Source: Deltaproteobacteria bacterium
GTDB taxonomy: Bacteria; Myxococcota; JADLHZ01
NCBI GenBank assembly: GCA_020848545.1
Contig: JADLHZ010000027.1
Coordinates: 1-64,000, forward strand
Direction: 5' to 3'
Length of the DNA: 64,000 nucleotides
The stretch's first letter is position 1. Every line of letters begins with the position of its first letter. Below the pieces are notes generated by a model. That model saw only the letters and a program-made list of their open reading frames with translations, did not search any database and was not told the DNA's origin. Shown here piece after piece: positions 17,977 through 27,182 of this stretch. The position numbers were made by a program, and so were the translations under genes.

Positions 17977-18692
17977 GGATCCAGCGGATCTCTGCCGCGC
18001 GCAAACACCGCCGTGCTCGGCACGAAGAGCACGTCTTGGCCGAGCACGATCTGCAAATTGCCGAGCCAGTAGCCGAGCTTTGCCGTGGTTCGCACACGAA
18101 ACGTCGTCGCGAGCGGCCGACTCAGATAGAACGCCTGATCGTACGAGGTGATGACGAGCCCTCGCCACATGCCGAGCGCGAGCATCATGCGGCCCGCGTT
18201 GCGCAAGTTCGTGTACGAGTAGCGCGAGCACGGCTCGATCAAGATGCGTTCTTCGGGAACACCGAGCGCGCGCAGGTAGCGCTTCATCTGCAGCGCCTCG
18301 TTGTAAGGCGTGTCGGCGGGATAAACGTTGCCGCCCGAGACGATCACGAAGGGCGCGCGTTGCTCCTTCAGCGCGAGCACGGCGCGAAACAGGCGCTCCT
18401 TCGCGATCGGATCGAGATCGGCCGAAGCGCTCTTCGCGTCAGGCGGCGTGTAGCCCGGCACGATCAGCGCGTGAAACCCGCGCGGGTTCGGCGCCGACTG
18501 GCGGGCGAGCGCGACCGCGCGGGCGTTCTCGGCGTCAGCGTCGATGCCGAACGTGCGCAGGCGATCTTCGCAGAGCACGGCCTTGCGATCGACGAACGCG
18601 TCATGGTCGGCGGGTCGCACGGGGTTCGCGCACGCGACCAAGACGAGACAGAGGCACGCCGCCACCCTCACCGCTCGTCGTCCTCGAGCCAT
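17973..18692 (-). CDS. DUF218/YdcF-family lipoprotein
   Basis: A 239-residue protein. A signal sequence with lipobox LVAC (VAACLCLVLVAC) points to an outer-membrane or periplasmic lipoprotein. The body matches the DUF218 (ElyC/SanA/YdcF) fold: an LIVPGYTPP strand, VIVSGGNVYP, AxxMKRYLRALGVPEERILIE and SRYSYTNLRNAGRMM. Family members affect envelope integrity and peptidoglycan precursor handling. ATG 18692 lies inside the end of the upstream gene (25-base overlap), so the two are coupled. It is the third gene of a leuS-led minus-strand unit. Confidence 0.75.
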   Translation of the reverse strand: MARGRRAVRVAACLCLVLVACANPVRPADHDAFVDRKAVLCEDRLRTFGIDADAENARAVALARQSAPNPRGFHALIVPGYTPPDAKSASADLDPIAKERLFRAVLALKEQRAPFVIVSGGNVYPADTPYNEALQMKRYLRALGVPEERILIEPCSRYSYTNLRNAGRMMLALGMWRGLVITSYDQAFYLSRPLATTFRVRTTAKLGYWLGNLQIVLGQDVLFVPSTAVFARGRDPLDP

Positions 18693-19255
18693 GGTCGCGG
18701 CGACGCGAGCGGCACGTCCTCGTTGTAGTACGCGACCGCGCGCGAGAGCTCGGCCGGCGAGAACGAGAGCAAGAAGCCGCCGAGTGTTCCGAAGGTCACG
18801 GTCAGGCCGCCGCCGAGGAAAAAGTACGGCCAGGGCCATGTGTTCGTCGCCGTGAGCACCGTCGTCGCGATCGCGAGCGCGCCCGAGAGCGCGATGGCGG
18901 TCATCCCGGTGATCCGCATGCGCCGATACGACCCCGCGGCATCGAGCGCGCGCGGGCTCTTGGCAAAGATCTCGGCGTGACCTTCACCGAAGGGCCCGAA
19001 CGCGAGCGGACGGCCGTTCCGCAAGAGCGCCGGCGCTCGGCTGGCGCCGCGGATGTGCAGCACGAGCGCTTCTTCCATGTACGCAAGGAACGCGTGCTGC
19101 GCGTCCTCGGCGAGCTGAAAGTCAGGCACCGTTTCGCTCGGCCCGCCGGGCAGTGACGATGGCCAGACGCGCGATGGCGATGGCGATGGCGATGGCGATA
19201 GAGGCAGGCTCGCGGGAAAGTCGGCGGCGATGAAGAAGATCGCGACCAGCAGCAC
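18668..19255 (-). CDS. Two-helix membrane protein with SPSPSP linker, unknown
   Basis: A 195-residue protein with a GTG start at 19255, ten bases after the leuS stop. An N-terminal hydrophobic segment is followed by a Ser-Pro repeat (about residues 19-29) encoded by a GCGATG hexamer array, a ~90-residue soluble domain, and two hydrophobic helices (about 117-135 and 143-165). No family is recognised. In many bacteria the gene after leuS is lptE, but this protein lacks the lptE lipobox and size. It overlaps the DUF218 gene by 25 bases. Confidence 0.6.
   Translation of the reverse strand: MLLVAIFFIAADFPASLPLSPSPSPSPSRVWPSSLPGGPSETVPDFQLAEDAQHAFLAYMEEALVLHIRGASRAPALLRNGRPLAFGPFGEGHAEIFAKSPRALDAAGSYRRMRITGMTAIALSGALAIATTVLTATNTWPWPYFFLGGGLTVTFGTLGGFLLSFSPAELSRAVAYYNEDVPLASPRPWLEDDER
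19171..19200. repeat. Hexanucleotide tandem repeat (GCGATG x4 plus one variant)
   Basis: Four perfect copies of GCGATG and a fifth, GCGATA, run head to tail. They lie in frame inside the membrane-protein gene and encode Ser-Pro on the minus strand. A change in copy number would lengthen or shorten the linker without a frameshift. Confidence 0.9.
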
Positions 19256-19265
19256 AAGCGGCCCG

Positions 19266-21767
19266 CTACGCGACCACGAGGTTCAAGAGCCGGTTCTTCA
19301 CGTAGACGACGCGCTTCATCGTCTTGCCTTCCAAGTGCGCGTTGACGCTCGCGAGCGCCTTCGCCGCCGCGAGCACCGGCGCTTCCTCGCTGTCTTTGGG
19401 CACCTGCACTTCCCCGCGCAGCTTGCCGTTCACCTGCACCGCGATGGCGACGGTGTCGTCGACGGCGTAGCGATCGTCGTGCTTCGGCCACGCGACGTAC
19501 GAGATCCCCGCGGGCTTGCCGAGCGCCTTCTCCCACAGCTCTTCAGCGAGGTGCGGCGCAAAGGGCGCCAACAACTGCGCGAGCGGCTCGAGCACGGCGC
19601 GGCTCTTCGTCCCCTCCTCCAAGAGATCGCGCGTCGCCACGTGCAGCGCGCTGATCGCGGTGTTCAAATTCAACGACGGAATGTCGGCGCTCACCTTCTT
19701 GATCGTCTTGTGCACGATCTTCAGCGCGGCGTCGCTCGGCGGGCTGTCGTCGGCGCGCGGCGTGTCCTCGTCGCCCTCGAAGTAGAGCCGCCACACGCGC
19801 TTCAGCCAGCTGTGCTGCCCTTCGAGCCCGTTCGTCTGCCACGGCTTGTCGGCCTCCAACGGGCCCATGAAGCAGATGTACACGCGCAGCGCGTCGGCGC
19901 CGTAGTCCTTGATGATCTCGGTCGGGTTGACGACGTTGCCCTTCCGCTTCGACATCTTCTCGATCTTGCGGACGAGCTCTTCGCTGGTCCCCTTCTTGAA
20001 GAACTTGTCGCCCTTCGTCTCGACGTCGCTCCACTGCACGATGCGCTTTTGCGAATCGTAATAGACCTCGCCTTGGATCATGCCTTGGTGGCGCAACGCC
20101 TTGAACGGTTCTTCGTCGCGCACGACGCCGATGTCTTTCAGAAACATCTGCCACATGCGGGCGTACATCAGGTGGCCGACGGTGTGCTCGGGGCCGCCGA
20201 CGTAGAGATCCACGGGCATCCAATAGTCTGACTTCTCGCGCGCGCAGAGCTCTTGGTCGTTGTGCGGATCGCAGTAGCGGAGGAAGTACCAGCTCGATCC
20301 GGCGCTTCCGGGCATCGTGTCGGTCTCGCGCACGAGCTCGCCTTGCGTCACCCAATCCTTCGCCCCGGCGAGCGGCGATTCACCGGTGCCGCGAGGCTTG
20401 TAGTCCTTCACTTCCGGCAGCACCAACGGCAGCTCGTCGACACGCAAGGTACGCGACACCTCGCCGCTCTTCGTCTTCAAGATCGGGATCGGCTCGCCCC
20501 AGTAGCGTTGGCGCGCGAACACCCAGTCACGCAGGCGGAACGTGGTCGCGCCTTTGCCGACGCCCTTCTCTTCGAGCCACTGCGTGACTTTCTTCTTCGC
20601 CTCGCCGCCGTCGGTCTTCGTGCCGTCAAAGTGCGCGCTGTTCGTCATCGCGCCTTCGCCAGCGTAGGCTTCCTTCGCCACGTCGCCGCCCGTGATCACT
20701 TCTTTGATCGGCAAGCCGAAGGTCTTCGCGAACGCATAGTCGCGCTCGTCGTGCGCCGGCACCGCCATGATCGCGCCGGTGCCGTAGCCCATGAGCACGT
20801 AGTCGGCGATCCAGATCGGGATCTCTTGGCCGGTCGCCGGGTTGATCGCCTTGGCGCCGGTGTCCGCGCCGGTCTTCTCTTTGGCTTCCTGGCGATCGAC
20901 GTCGCTCTTCGACGCGACCTTCTTCTTGTACTCCTGGACCGGCGCCCTGTTCGCGCTGATCTCGTCGACGAGCGCATGCTCCGGCGCGAGCACCATGTAG
21001 GTGGCGCCGAAGATCGTGTCGGGCCGCGTGGTGAAGACCTGGATCGTCTTTTGCGAGCCTTTGATCGCGAAGGTGACGTGCGCGCCTTCGCTCTTTCCGA
21101 TCCACTCCTTCTGCCGCTTCTTCGTCGCGTCCGGCCAGTCGATGTGCTCGTGGCCCTGCAGCAGGCGCTCGGCGAACTGCGTGATCTTCAGCATCCACTG
21201 GCGCATCTGCTTGCGCTCGACGGGGTGGCCGCCGCGCTCGCTCTTTCCGTCGATCACTTCGTCGTTCGCGAGCACGGTGCCGAGCGCGGCGCACCAGTTG
21301 ACGAACATGTCGCCCTGATAGGCGAGGCCCCTCTCGTAGAGCTTGGTGAAGATCCACTGCGTCCATTTGTAATAGGACGGCTCGGCGGTGCTGATCTCGC
21401 GCGTCCAGTCGTAGCTCATGCCGAGCGACTTCAATTGCGCGCGAAAGGTGGCGATGGCCTGTGCGGTCGACACCTGCGGCGCGATGCCTTCGTCGATCGC
21501 CTTTTGCTCAGCGGGCAGGCCGAAAGAGTCGTAGCCCATCGGATGCAGAACGTTGAAGCCGTTGGCGCGCTTGTGCCGGCAGACGACGTCGCTCGCCGTG
21601 TAGCCGGCGGGGTGACCGACGTGCAGGCCCTTGCCGCTCGGGTACGGGAACATGTCGAGCGCGTAGAACTTCGGCTTCGAACGATCTTCTTTGGCGACGA
21701 AGGTCCCGCGCTCTTCCCAGAACTCTTGCCACTTCGGCTCGATGACGGTCGGTCGGTACGGCATCAC
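19266..21767 (-). CDS. leuS: Leucyl-tRNA synthetase
   Basis: An 833-residue class I aminoacyl-tRNA synthetase that charges tRNA-Leu. The HIGH-type signature is HVGH in PYPSGKGLHVGHPAGYT, and the KMSKS-type loop is KMSKRKGNVV. The CP1 editing region (VFTTRPDTIFGATYMVLAPE) is present, so mischarged tRNA can be cleared. The length fits bacterial LeuRS. It starts at ATG 21767. It heads a short minus-strand unit with two envelope genes behind it. A tRNA-Leu(CAG) gene lies 40 kb away in this window. Confidence 0.97.
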   Translation of the reverse strand: MMPYRPTVIEPKWQEFWEERGTFVAKEDRSKPKFYALDMFPYPSGKGLHVGHPAGYTASDVVCRHKRANGFNVLHPMGYDSFGLPAEQKAIDEGIAPQVSTAQAIATFRAQLKSLGMSYDWTREISTAEPSYYKWTQWIFTKLYERGLAYQGDMFVNWCAALGTVLANDEVIDGKSERGGHPVERKQMRQWMLKITQFAERLLQGHEHIDWPDATKKRQKEWIGKSEGAHVTFAIKGSQKTIQVFTTRPDTIFGATYMVLAPEHALVDEISANRAPVQEYKKKVASKSDVDRQEAKEKTGADTGAKAINPATGQEIPIWIADYVLMGYGTGAIMAVPAHDERDYAFAKTFGLPIKEVITGGDVAKEAYAGEGAMTNSAHFDGTKTDGGEAKKKVTQWLEEKGVGKGATTFRLRDWVFARQRYWGEPIPILKTKSGEVSRTLRVDELPLVLPEVKDYKPRGTGESPLAGAKDWVTQGELVRETDTMPGSAGSSWYFLRYCDPHNDQELCAREKSDYWMPVDLYVGGPEHTVGHLMYARMWQMFLKDIGVVRDEEPFKALRHQGMIQGEVYYDSQKRIVQWSDVETKGDKFFKKGTSEELVRKIEKMSKRKGNVVNPTEIIKDYGADALRVYICFMGPLEADKPWQTNGLEGQHSWLKRVWRLYFEGDEDTPRADDSPPSDAALKIVHKTIKKVSADIPSLNLNTAISALHVATRDLLEEGTKSRAVLEPLAQLLAPFAPHLAEELWEKALGKPAGISYVAWPKHDDRYAVDDTVAIAVQVNGKLRGEVQVPKDSEEAPVLAAAKALASVNAHLEGKTMKRVVYVKNRLLNLVVA

Positions 21768-21880
21768 TACGTCGCTGTGATAGGCCTATCACAGCGCCTC
21801 CGTTCGCTGAGTTCATGGGCGATCGCTGCGCGATCACCCTGCGCCGCGTATAGCGCCGTCATCGAGCCGCGGCTAGACGC

Positions 21881-22162
21881 CTACTTCTTGTTCTCTTTCT
21901 TGCCGCTGTCGGTCTTGTTGTCGAAGGCGATGCCCTTCTCGACTTGCTCGATGGCCTTCTTCGTCAGGTCGATGGCCTTCGCCTTGTGACCGCCCTTGTC
22001 GTCGGTGGCGTTCTGCATGTTGGTGAGCGCCTCCTTCAAGTTGCCGAGCGCTTTTTGCATCGCTGGCTGCTCGTCGGCGGCAGCGGTATTCAGCTGTGCG
22101 TTCGCGAGCGTGAAGGTGAGTGCAGCGGCGAGACCGAGGGTAGAGAGTTTCCAAATGTTCAT
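21881..22162 (-). CDS. Small exported helical protein
   Basis: A 93-residue protein with a signal peptide (MNIWKLSTLGLAAALTFTLANA) and a lysine-rich helical mature part (LGNLKEALTNMQNATDDKGG, KAIDLTKKAIEQVEKGI). The start at 22162 has GAGGGG upstream. It resembles small periplasmic proteins of unknown role that repeat a helix-loop-helix of this kind. No partner is evident; it stands alone between leuS and the response regulator. Confidence 0.68.
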   Translation of the reverse strand: MNIWKLSTLGLAAALTFTLANAQLNTAAADEQPAMQKALGNLKEALTNMQNATDDKGGHKAKAIDLTKKAIEQVEKGIAFDNKTDSGKKENKK

Positions 22163-22240
22163 GGGGATCCCCTCTATTCGGATCGCTCGCCGAGATCCAC
22201 GGTCGGCGAGGTCCACGGTTGAGCTGTCTTGGATGGGCGA

Positions 22241-23167
22241 TCAAGAAAAGGTCTGAAACTCGACGACGACGGGATCCTTCGTCTTGTTCTTGCGCGCTTC
22301 GGCGAGGCCCACGTTGATCGCGCGGAACAGATCTTCGCCGCGCTTGAACTGCTCGTTCGGCAAGCTGGCGATCGACGCGAAGAGATCCGGATGGTGCCCG
22401 GTCTCGGCCTCGAACTGCGCCACGGTCTTGATGATGCGATCGATCGCGATGCGCGCGCCTGGGCCAGGCGTCTCGGGGAAGACGACGACGAACTCGGCCA
22501 TGTCGACGCGGAAGATGCGATCGACCTCGCGCACTTCGTCGCGGATGGTCTGCGCGATCTGGATCAGCATCTTGTCGGCGAACTCGCGACCCCCGGTCGA
22601 GAGCAGCGCGTCGATCGACTCGTCGGCGATGACTCCCACGCTCAACGGGCGCGAATACCGATGCGCGCGGCCGAACTCGTACTCGAGCACGGCGGCCAAG
22701 CGCTGGAAGTTGCCGACGCCGGTCACCGGGTCCGTCGCGCGCATGCTCATCAGCTCGACCTCGGCGTCGCGCAGGTGGCGCTTGGCCTGGTTCAGCTCGA
22801 TGACGTTCTTGATCCGCTGCTGCAACTCGAGCGTGCGGAAGGGCTTGTGCACGAACTCCGCGGCGCCGGCGCCGAGGCCGCGCATTTTCCCCTCGGCTTC
22901 GTCGACGGCGGTCACCAAGATCACCGGGATCTCGCAGAGCTTGACGTCGACCTTCACCTTGCCGAGCACTTCGTAGCCGTCCATGCCGGGCATCATCACG
23001 TCGAGCAGGATGAGGTCCGGCTTTTCCTTCTTGGCGACTTCGAGCGCCATCTCGCCGCTGTTCGCGGTGACGACGCCGTAACCGCTCACGCGGCAGAGAT
23101 CGCTCAGCAGATCCACGTTCGTGGGATCGTCGTCGACGACCAAAACCTTGATAGTGACGCTGCTCAT
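22241..23167 (-). CDS. Response regulator with degenerate GGDEF domain
   Basis: A 308-residue protein. The N-terminal receiver domain (about residues 5-120) has the acidic pocket VVDDD, phosphoacceptor D in LILLDVMMPGMDG, and K in VHKPF. A linker helix leads to a GGDEF-type fold (DPVTGVGNFQRLAAVLEYEF ... RVDMAEFVVVFPET). The catalytic GGDEF box reads DMAEF, so diguanylate cyclase activity is unlikely and it may be an effector or receptor. ATG 23167 follows the longer open frame that overlaps dnaB; the receiver domain begins right there. It sits 22 bases downstream of dnaB in the same direction. Confidence 0.88.
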   Translation of the reverse strand: MSSVTIKVLVVDDDPTNVDLLSDLCRVSGYGVVTANSGEMALEVAKKEKPDLILLDVMMPGMDGYEVLGKVKVDVKLCEIPVILVTAVDEAEGKMRGLGAGAAEFVHKPFRTLELQQRIKNVIELNQAKRHLRDAEVELMSMRATDPVTGVGNFQRLAAVLEYEFGRAHRYSRPLSVGVIADESIDALLSTGGREFADKMLIQIAQTIRDEVREVDRIFRVDMAEFVVVFPETPGPGARIAIDRIIKTVAQFEAETGHHPDLFASIASLPNEQFKRGEDLFRAINVGLAEARKNKTKDPVVVEFQTFS

Positions 23168-23189
23168 TCCTGGTACAGGAATCCTGACG

Positions 23190-24665
23190 TCATTCGCGCC
23201 CGACGGCAAGATTCTCGTAACGCGTGTATTCGCTGAAGAAGCGCAGCTTCGCCGTCCCGGTCGGGCCGTTACGCTGCTTGGCGATGATGATCTCGGCCAC
23301 GCCCTTGTCCGGGGTCTCCGGGTTGTAGACCTCGTCTCTATAGATGAACATGATGACATCGGCGTCTTGCTCGATGGCGCCGGACTCGCGCAGGTCGCTG
23401 GTCATCGGCCGCTTGTCTTGGCGGCTCTCGACGCCACGGTTCAGCTGGCTGAGCGCGAGCACCGGCACGTTCAGCTCTTTGGCGATCTGCTTCAGGCCGC
23501 GCGAGATGGCGCTGATCTGCTGCTCGCGAGAGTCGATGTTCGGCGGGCCCTGCATGAGCTGCAAGTAGTCGATGACGATGAAATCGAGCTGGCCCTGCGC
23601 CTTCAAGCGCCGGCACTTAGCGCGCAGGTCGAGGATGCTCAGCACGCCCGAGTCGTCGATGTAGATGGGCGACTCCGAGATCGAGCCGGCTGCGCGCGCG
23701 AGCTTCGGCCAGTCGGCCTCGGCGAGAAAGCCCCCGCGCATGCGCGAGCCGTCGATGCGGCCCTCGGAGCACAGCATACGCATGACGAGCTGCTCCTTGC
23801 TCATTTCGAGCGAGAAGATCGCCGACGCGCGCTTGTTCCTGATCGCCGCGTTCGCGAGCATCGAGAGCGCCATCGCCGTCTTGCCCACCGCGGGGCGCGC
23901 CGCGAGGATCAAGAGGTCGGACGGCTGCAAGCCGGCGAGCATCTTGTCGAGCTCGTCGAAGCCGGTCGGCACGCCGGTGACCGCCTCGCGCTTCTCGTAG
24001 AGCTTCTCGATGCGCCGAAACGCCTCTTTGACGATGTCTTTGACCGGCGTGACGCCGCGCTTCTCGCGCTGATCGTTGATCTCGAAGATCGTGCGCTCGG
24101 CCTTGTCGAGCAGGCCGTCGACGTCGCCTTGATCCTCGTAGCCTTCGGTCGCGATCTCGGTGGCGGCCTGGATGAGCTTTCGCGCGATCGACTTCTCGCG
24201 GACGATCTTCGCGTAGCTGACGATGTTCGCCGCGGTGGGGATGCGCTCGACGAGGCTCGAGATGTAGAGCGCGCCGCCCGAGCTGTCGAGGTTGCCGGCC
24301 TGCTTCAGCGCGTTGATGACCGTAACTTCGTCGATCGGCTCGCCTTTTTCGCTCAGTGCCAAGACCGCTTGAAAGATGCTGCCGTGCGCCGGCCGATAGA
24401 AGTCCTCGGCCTTGACGAGCTCGACGACGGCGTTCAGCGCTTGGTTGTCGAGCAGCACGCCGCCGAGCACGCTCTGCTCGGCCTCGACGTTGTTCGGCAT
24501 GGTCTTTGGGCGGTGGCCGGTGCGCGGCTCGTGCGAGCGTTCGGGAATCGGCGACGATGTGTGTGCTTCGATGGGCGGAGGTGACAGCTCGGACGGCCCG
24601 ACATCGTGCATGCGGCTCACTGGCACATTGTCCCGACGACTTTCAATACGCATCGTGTCGTTCAC
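23190..24665 (-). CDS. dnaB: Replicative DNA helicase
   Basis: A 491-residue DnaB. The N-terminal domain starts at MPNNVEAEQSVLGGVLLD (about residue 55). A linker and the RecA-like ATPase domain follow, with Walker A AARPAVGKTAMA, Walker B DFIVIDYLQLM and the arginine-rich RGLKQIAKELN helix, all intact. It drives the replication fork. The first ~54 residues before the DnaB homology are low in complexity; the GTG at 24665 is the longest start and an internal ATG is possible. No intein is present. It lies 3.2 kb from the rpsF-rpsR-rplI cluster on the same strand, a pairing that in many bacteria is contiguous. Confidence 0.96.
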   Translation of the reverse strand: MNDTMRIESRRDNVPVSRMHDVGPSELSPPPIEAHTSSPIPERSHEPRTGHRPKTMPNNVEAEQSVLGGVLLDNQALNAVVELVKAEDFYRPAHGSIFQAVLALSEKGEPIDEVTVINALKQAGNLDSSGGALYISSLVERIPTAANIVSYAKIVREKSIARKLIQAATEIATEGYEDQGDVDGLLDKAERTIFEINDQREKRGVTPVKDIVKEAFRRIEKLYEKREAVTGVPTGFDELDKMLAGLQPSDLLILAARPAVGKTAMALSMLANAAIRNKRASAIFSLEMSKEQLVMRMLCSEGRIDGSRMRGGFLAEADWPKLARAAGSISESPIYIDDSGVLSILDLRAKCRRLKAQGQLDFIVIDYLQLMQGPPNIDSREQQISAISRGLKQIAKELNVPVLALSQLNRGVESRQDKRPMTSDLRESGAIEQDADVIMFIYRDEVYNPETPDKGVAEIIIAKQRNGPTGTAKLRFFSEYTRYENLAVGRE

Positions 24666-24914
24666 TTGGAATAACGAAAGGACCGGGGAAGGTTCTGTGG
24701 CGCTTTGCCCCAGTGCGGCGCAATTCCCTGTGTCCTTTCGTCCGCGGCGCTCGGTGGGTTTCGCCGCGGCGTGAAGATTTACCGCGCAGCGGAGAAGTTT
24801 CGCGCTTCACATGGCCGCCATCGACAGCTCTTCGAAGATCTTTCGGACCAGCGGCGGACGACTCGCGGCTCCGATTGTCCGGACAGCGCGGGGATTGAAG
24901 GTATCCTTGGGGGC

Positions 24915-25679
24915 ATGCGCGTCCTCGCCTTTGCCGCCGCCCTGCTCTTCGCGACGAACGCTCTCGCCGACGACACATGCGTCGCCGTCAAAGAGAAGCG
25001 CACCGGCAACAACATCGATCTCGTCGCCGAGCTCACCGGCTGCACCGAAACGACGATCACCCTCGCCGTCACGCTCGAGAACATGACGGCGTCGCCGGCG
25101 CTCCCGCTGACGATCGACACCGCCGGCAAGACCTCGCTCGTCCTCGCGACGCTGAGCGCGATCGATCCGAAGCAGCGCTGGAACTACCGCTGGACCTACG
25201 ACTGGAAGTACGGCCGCCGCGCGCCGGCGACGAAGCCGAAGGCCTACGTCTACGCGCTGCCCTTCGCCGGCAAGTTCCCGCTCGATCAAGGCCCGCATGG
25301 CGCCTTCAGCCATGGGCCGGGCTCGCAGGACGAAGATGCGTTCGACTGGAAGATGCCGGAAGGCACCGAGATCCGCGCAGCGCGGGCCGGCGTCGTCGTC
25401 AACGTGCGCCAAGACGTCGCGGTCGGCGGGCCGGATCTCGCGCTGAAGAAGGACTTCAACTACGTGATCGTCCGCCACGACGACGGCACCTTCGCCGAGT
25501 ACAACCACCTGCAGAAGAACGGCGTGCGCGCGAAGGTGGGCCAGAAGGTGGACGTCGGCGCACTGCTCGGCCTGTCCGGCAACACCGGCTTCTCGAGCGG
25601 CCCGCACTTGCACTTTGCGGTGTTCAACACGATCGACGGCAAGACACGCGCGACGATCCCGATCACCTTCGCGCCTTAG
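24915..25679 (+). CDS. M23-family (LytM) peptidase, secreted
   Basis: A 254-residue exported protein. The signal peptide is MRVLAFAAALLFATNALA. The C-terminal M23 domain shows SHGPGSQDEDAFDWKMPEGT (first His and Asp ligands), then HHxxGTFAEYNHLQ-like sequence with HDDGTFAEYNHLQ, and HLHFAVF, the HxH ligand pair. All zinc ligands appear present, so it should cut peptidoglycan or related peptides. The first ~110 residues are a beta-rich N-terminal domain. The longer upstream frame has no gene-like features, and ATG 24915 begins the signal peptide. It converges with the rhomboid gene, with 13 bases between stops. Confidence 0.85.
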   Translation: MRVLAFAAALLFATNALADDTCVAVKEKRTGNNIDLVAELTGCTETTITLAVTLENMTASPALPLTIDTAGKTSLVLATLSAIDPKQRWNYRWTYDWKYGRRAPATKPKAYVYALPFAGKFPLDQGPHGAFSHGPGSQDEDAFDWKMPEGTEIRAARAGVVVNVRQDVAVGGPDLALKKDFNYVIVRHDDGTFAEYNHLQKNGVRAKVGQKVDVGALLGLSGNTGFSSGPHLHFAVFNTIDGKTRATIPITFAP

Positions 25680-25692
25680 GCGTGCGGCCTGG

Positions 25693-27057
25693 CTACGGCC
25701 AAGCGTCGACCTCTGGATCGCGCGGCCAATAAGTGAAGCGCGCGAGCTCGGTGCCCTGCTCTGCCGGACAGGTCTCGCTGACGTCGGCCACGACGATCTT
25801 CATCTCGGGCGTGAAGCGCGCCTCGATCTCCGGCGGCAGCGCGACGATCTTCCCTGCGGTGCCATCGATGAACACGTGCACGAGCGCGGCGTGCCGGCCT
25901 TGGTGCTCGGCGCGCAGGTAGAGCTGCGTGCAAGCTGCCTCGCCTGGCAGCGTGATCGCGCGCTTGCCGTTCGCGATGCTCGTGAGCGCCGGCGCGTTTG
26001 GTGTGCTGCTCGCCTGACTGCTCGGGACGAGCATCGCGTCGCGGCCGGCGAGGAAGCGCCCGAGCTGCGTGGCGTAGATGGCAGACTTGCCGAGCGCGAG
26101 CGCTTCCTTCTCGATCTCCGCCGCCTTGGCGTCGCGCAGGAGGCGATGCTCGCACTCGGCCAGGGTGTCGAGAAAGGCCGGGTGCCGCTGCAGAGCGACG
26201 GCGCGCTCGGCGGCGGTGAGGGCGAGCTCGAGCGATCGCGGCGGCGCGTTGCGATCGACGGCCACACGCCACGCGAAGTCGTTGAGCTGCGGCGCCGTCA
26301 CGTTCGGGTGCGTCGCAAAAGCGGTCTCGGCGGCGAAGACGTCGTCCGTCCACGCGGGCGAGCGCGCGCGCTCCACCGTGCGGCCGAGGCCGATGACCGT
26401 CACCAGCGCCAGCGCGGTCGCCACGAGCACGCTCCAACGCGACGACGGCATCTGCGGCGCGCGTGGCAACACGATGAGCGCCATGACGCCGCCGACGACG
26501 AAGCCCGCGGCATGCGCGATGCCGTCGATCTGCGGCACGAGCGCCGAGAGGCCACCGTTCAAGAGCAAGATGATCATCCACCAGCGGCGCGACTGGCGCA
26601 CGCCGTACGGCAGCTCGTCGCCGTACTTGATGTGCATGACCGCAAACGCGCCGAGCAGGCCGAAGATCGCCGTCGACGCGCCCACGGACAACGGCCCGCG
26701 CGCGAACGCCGCGGACGTCCAGGCGCCGCCGATCGACGAGCCCAAGTAGATCGCGAGCAAGCGCGCGCGGCCGAGCTCACGCTCGATCAACGCGCCGATC
26801 GAGAACAGGGAGACCACGTTGACGAGCAGGTGCATGTCGAACGCGTGCAGAAAGCCGGCGCTGACCACGCGCTCCCACTGCCCAGCGGCGACGAGCACCG
26901 GCACGGCAGCGCCAAAGCGCACGAGCGCGTCGGACGGCGCGTCGAGCCGAAACGGCAACCACCCTCCAGGGTTCGGCGCCACCTCGCATACGAGCGCGAA
27001 GCCCGCGGTCAAGATCGCGATGAGGATCAGCGTCAGTCGCGGGCGAAAAGGCTGCAT
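25693..27057 (-). CDS. Rhomboid intramembrane serine protease with long C-terminal domain
   Basis: A 454-residue membrane protein. Six hydrophobic helices occupy residues ~8-210. The catalytic pair is S128 in GASTAIFG and H182 in IDGIAHAAGF, and the oxyanion-region motif HAFDMHLLVN is at 71-80. It should cleave membrane proteins within the bilayer. The remaining ~240 residues form an extra domain: a helical part that may be TPR-like, then a beta-rich end (SSYLRAEHQGRHAALVHVF type). A TTG at 27096 is a possible longer start; ATG 27057 was preferred. The extension is unusual for rhomboids and may bind substrate. Confidence 0.88.
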   Translation of the reverse strand: MQPFRPRLTLILIAILTAGFALVCEVAPNPGGWLPFRLDAPSDALVRFGAAVPVLVAAGQWERVVSAGFLHAFDMHLLVNVVSLFSIGALIERELGRARLLAIYLGSSIGGAWTSAAFARGPLSVGASTAIFGLLGAFAVMHIKYGDELPYGVRQSRRWWMIILLLNGGLSALVPQIDGIAHAAGFVVGGVMALIVLPRAPQMPSSRWSVLVATALALVTVIGLGRTVERARSPAWTDDVFAAETAFATHPNVTAPQLNDFAWRVAVDRNAPPRSLELALTAAERAVALQRHPAFLDTLAECEHRLLRDAKAAEIEKEALALGKSAIYATQLGRFLAGRDAMLVPSSQASSTPNAPALTSIANGKRAITLPGEAACTQLYLRAEHQGRHAALVHVFIDGTAGKIVALPPEIEARFTPEMKIVVADVSETCPAEQGTELARFTYWPRDPEVDAWP

Positions 27058-27182
27058 GGGGGACGGAGCATTCTCACGCGACGGAATGGAAGACAACGCG
27101 GGCGCCTGTCACTTCCTGGCATCGTTTGCGCAAAGGGAAGAAACCCAGGCCCGGGAGCCGCGATAACGGCCGTGGAGGATTT

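Noticed and set aside
19266-21767. A T-box or other riboswitch in front of leuS
   Set aside because: The ~113 bases between leuS and the neighbouring gene do not show the T-box motif or stem I.
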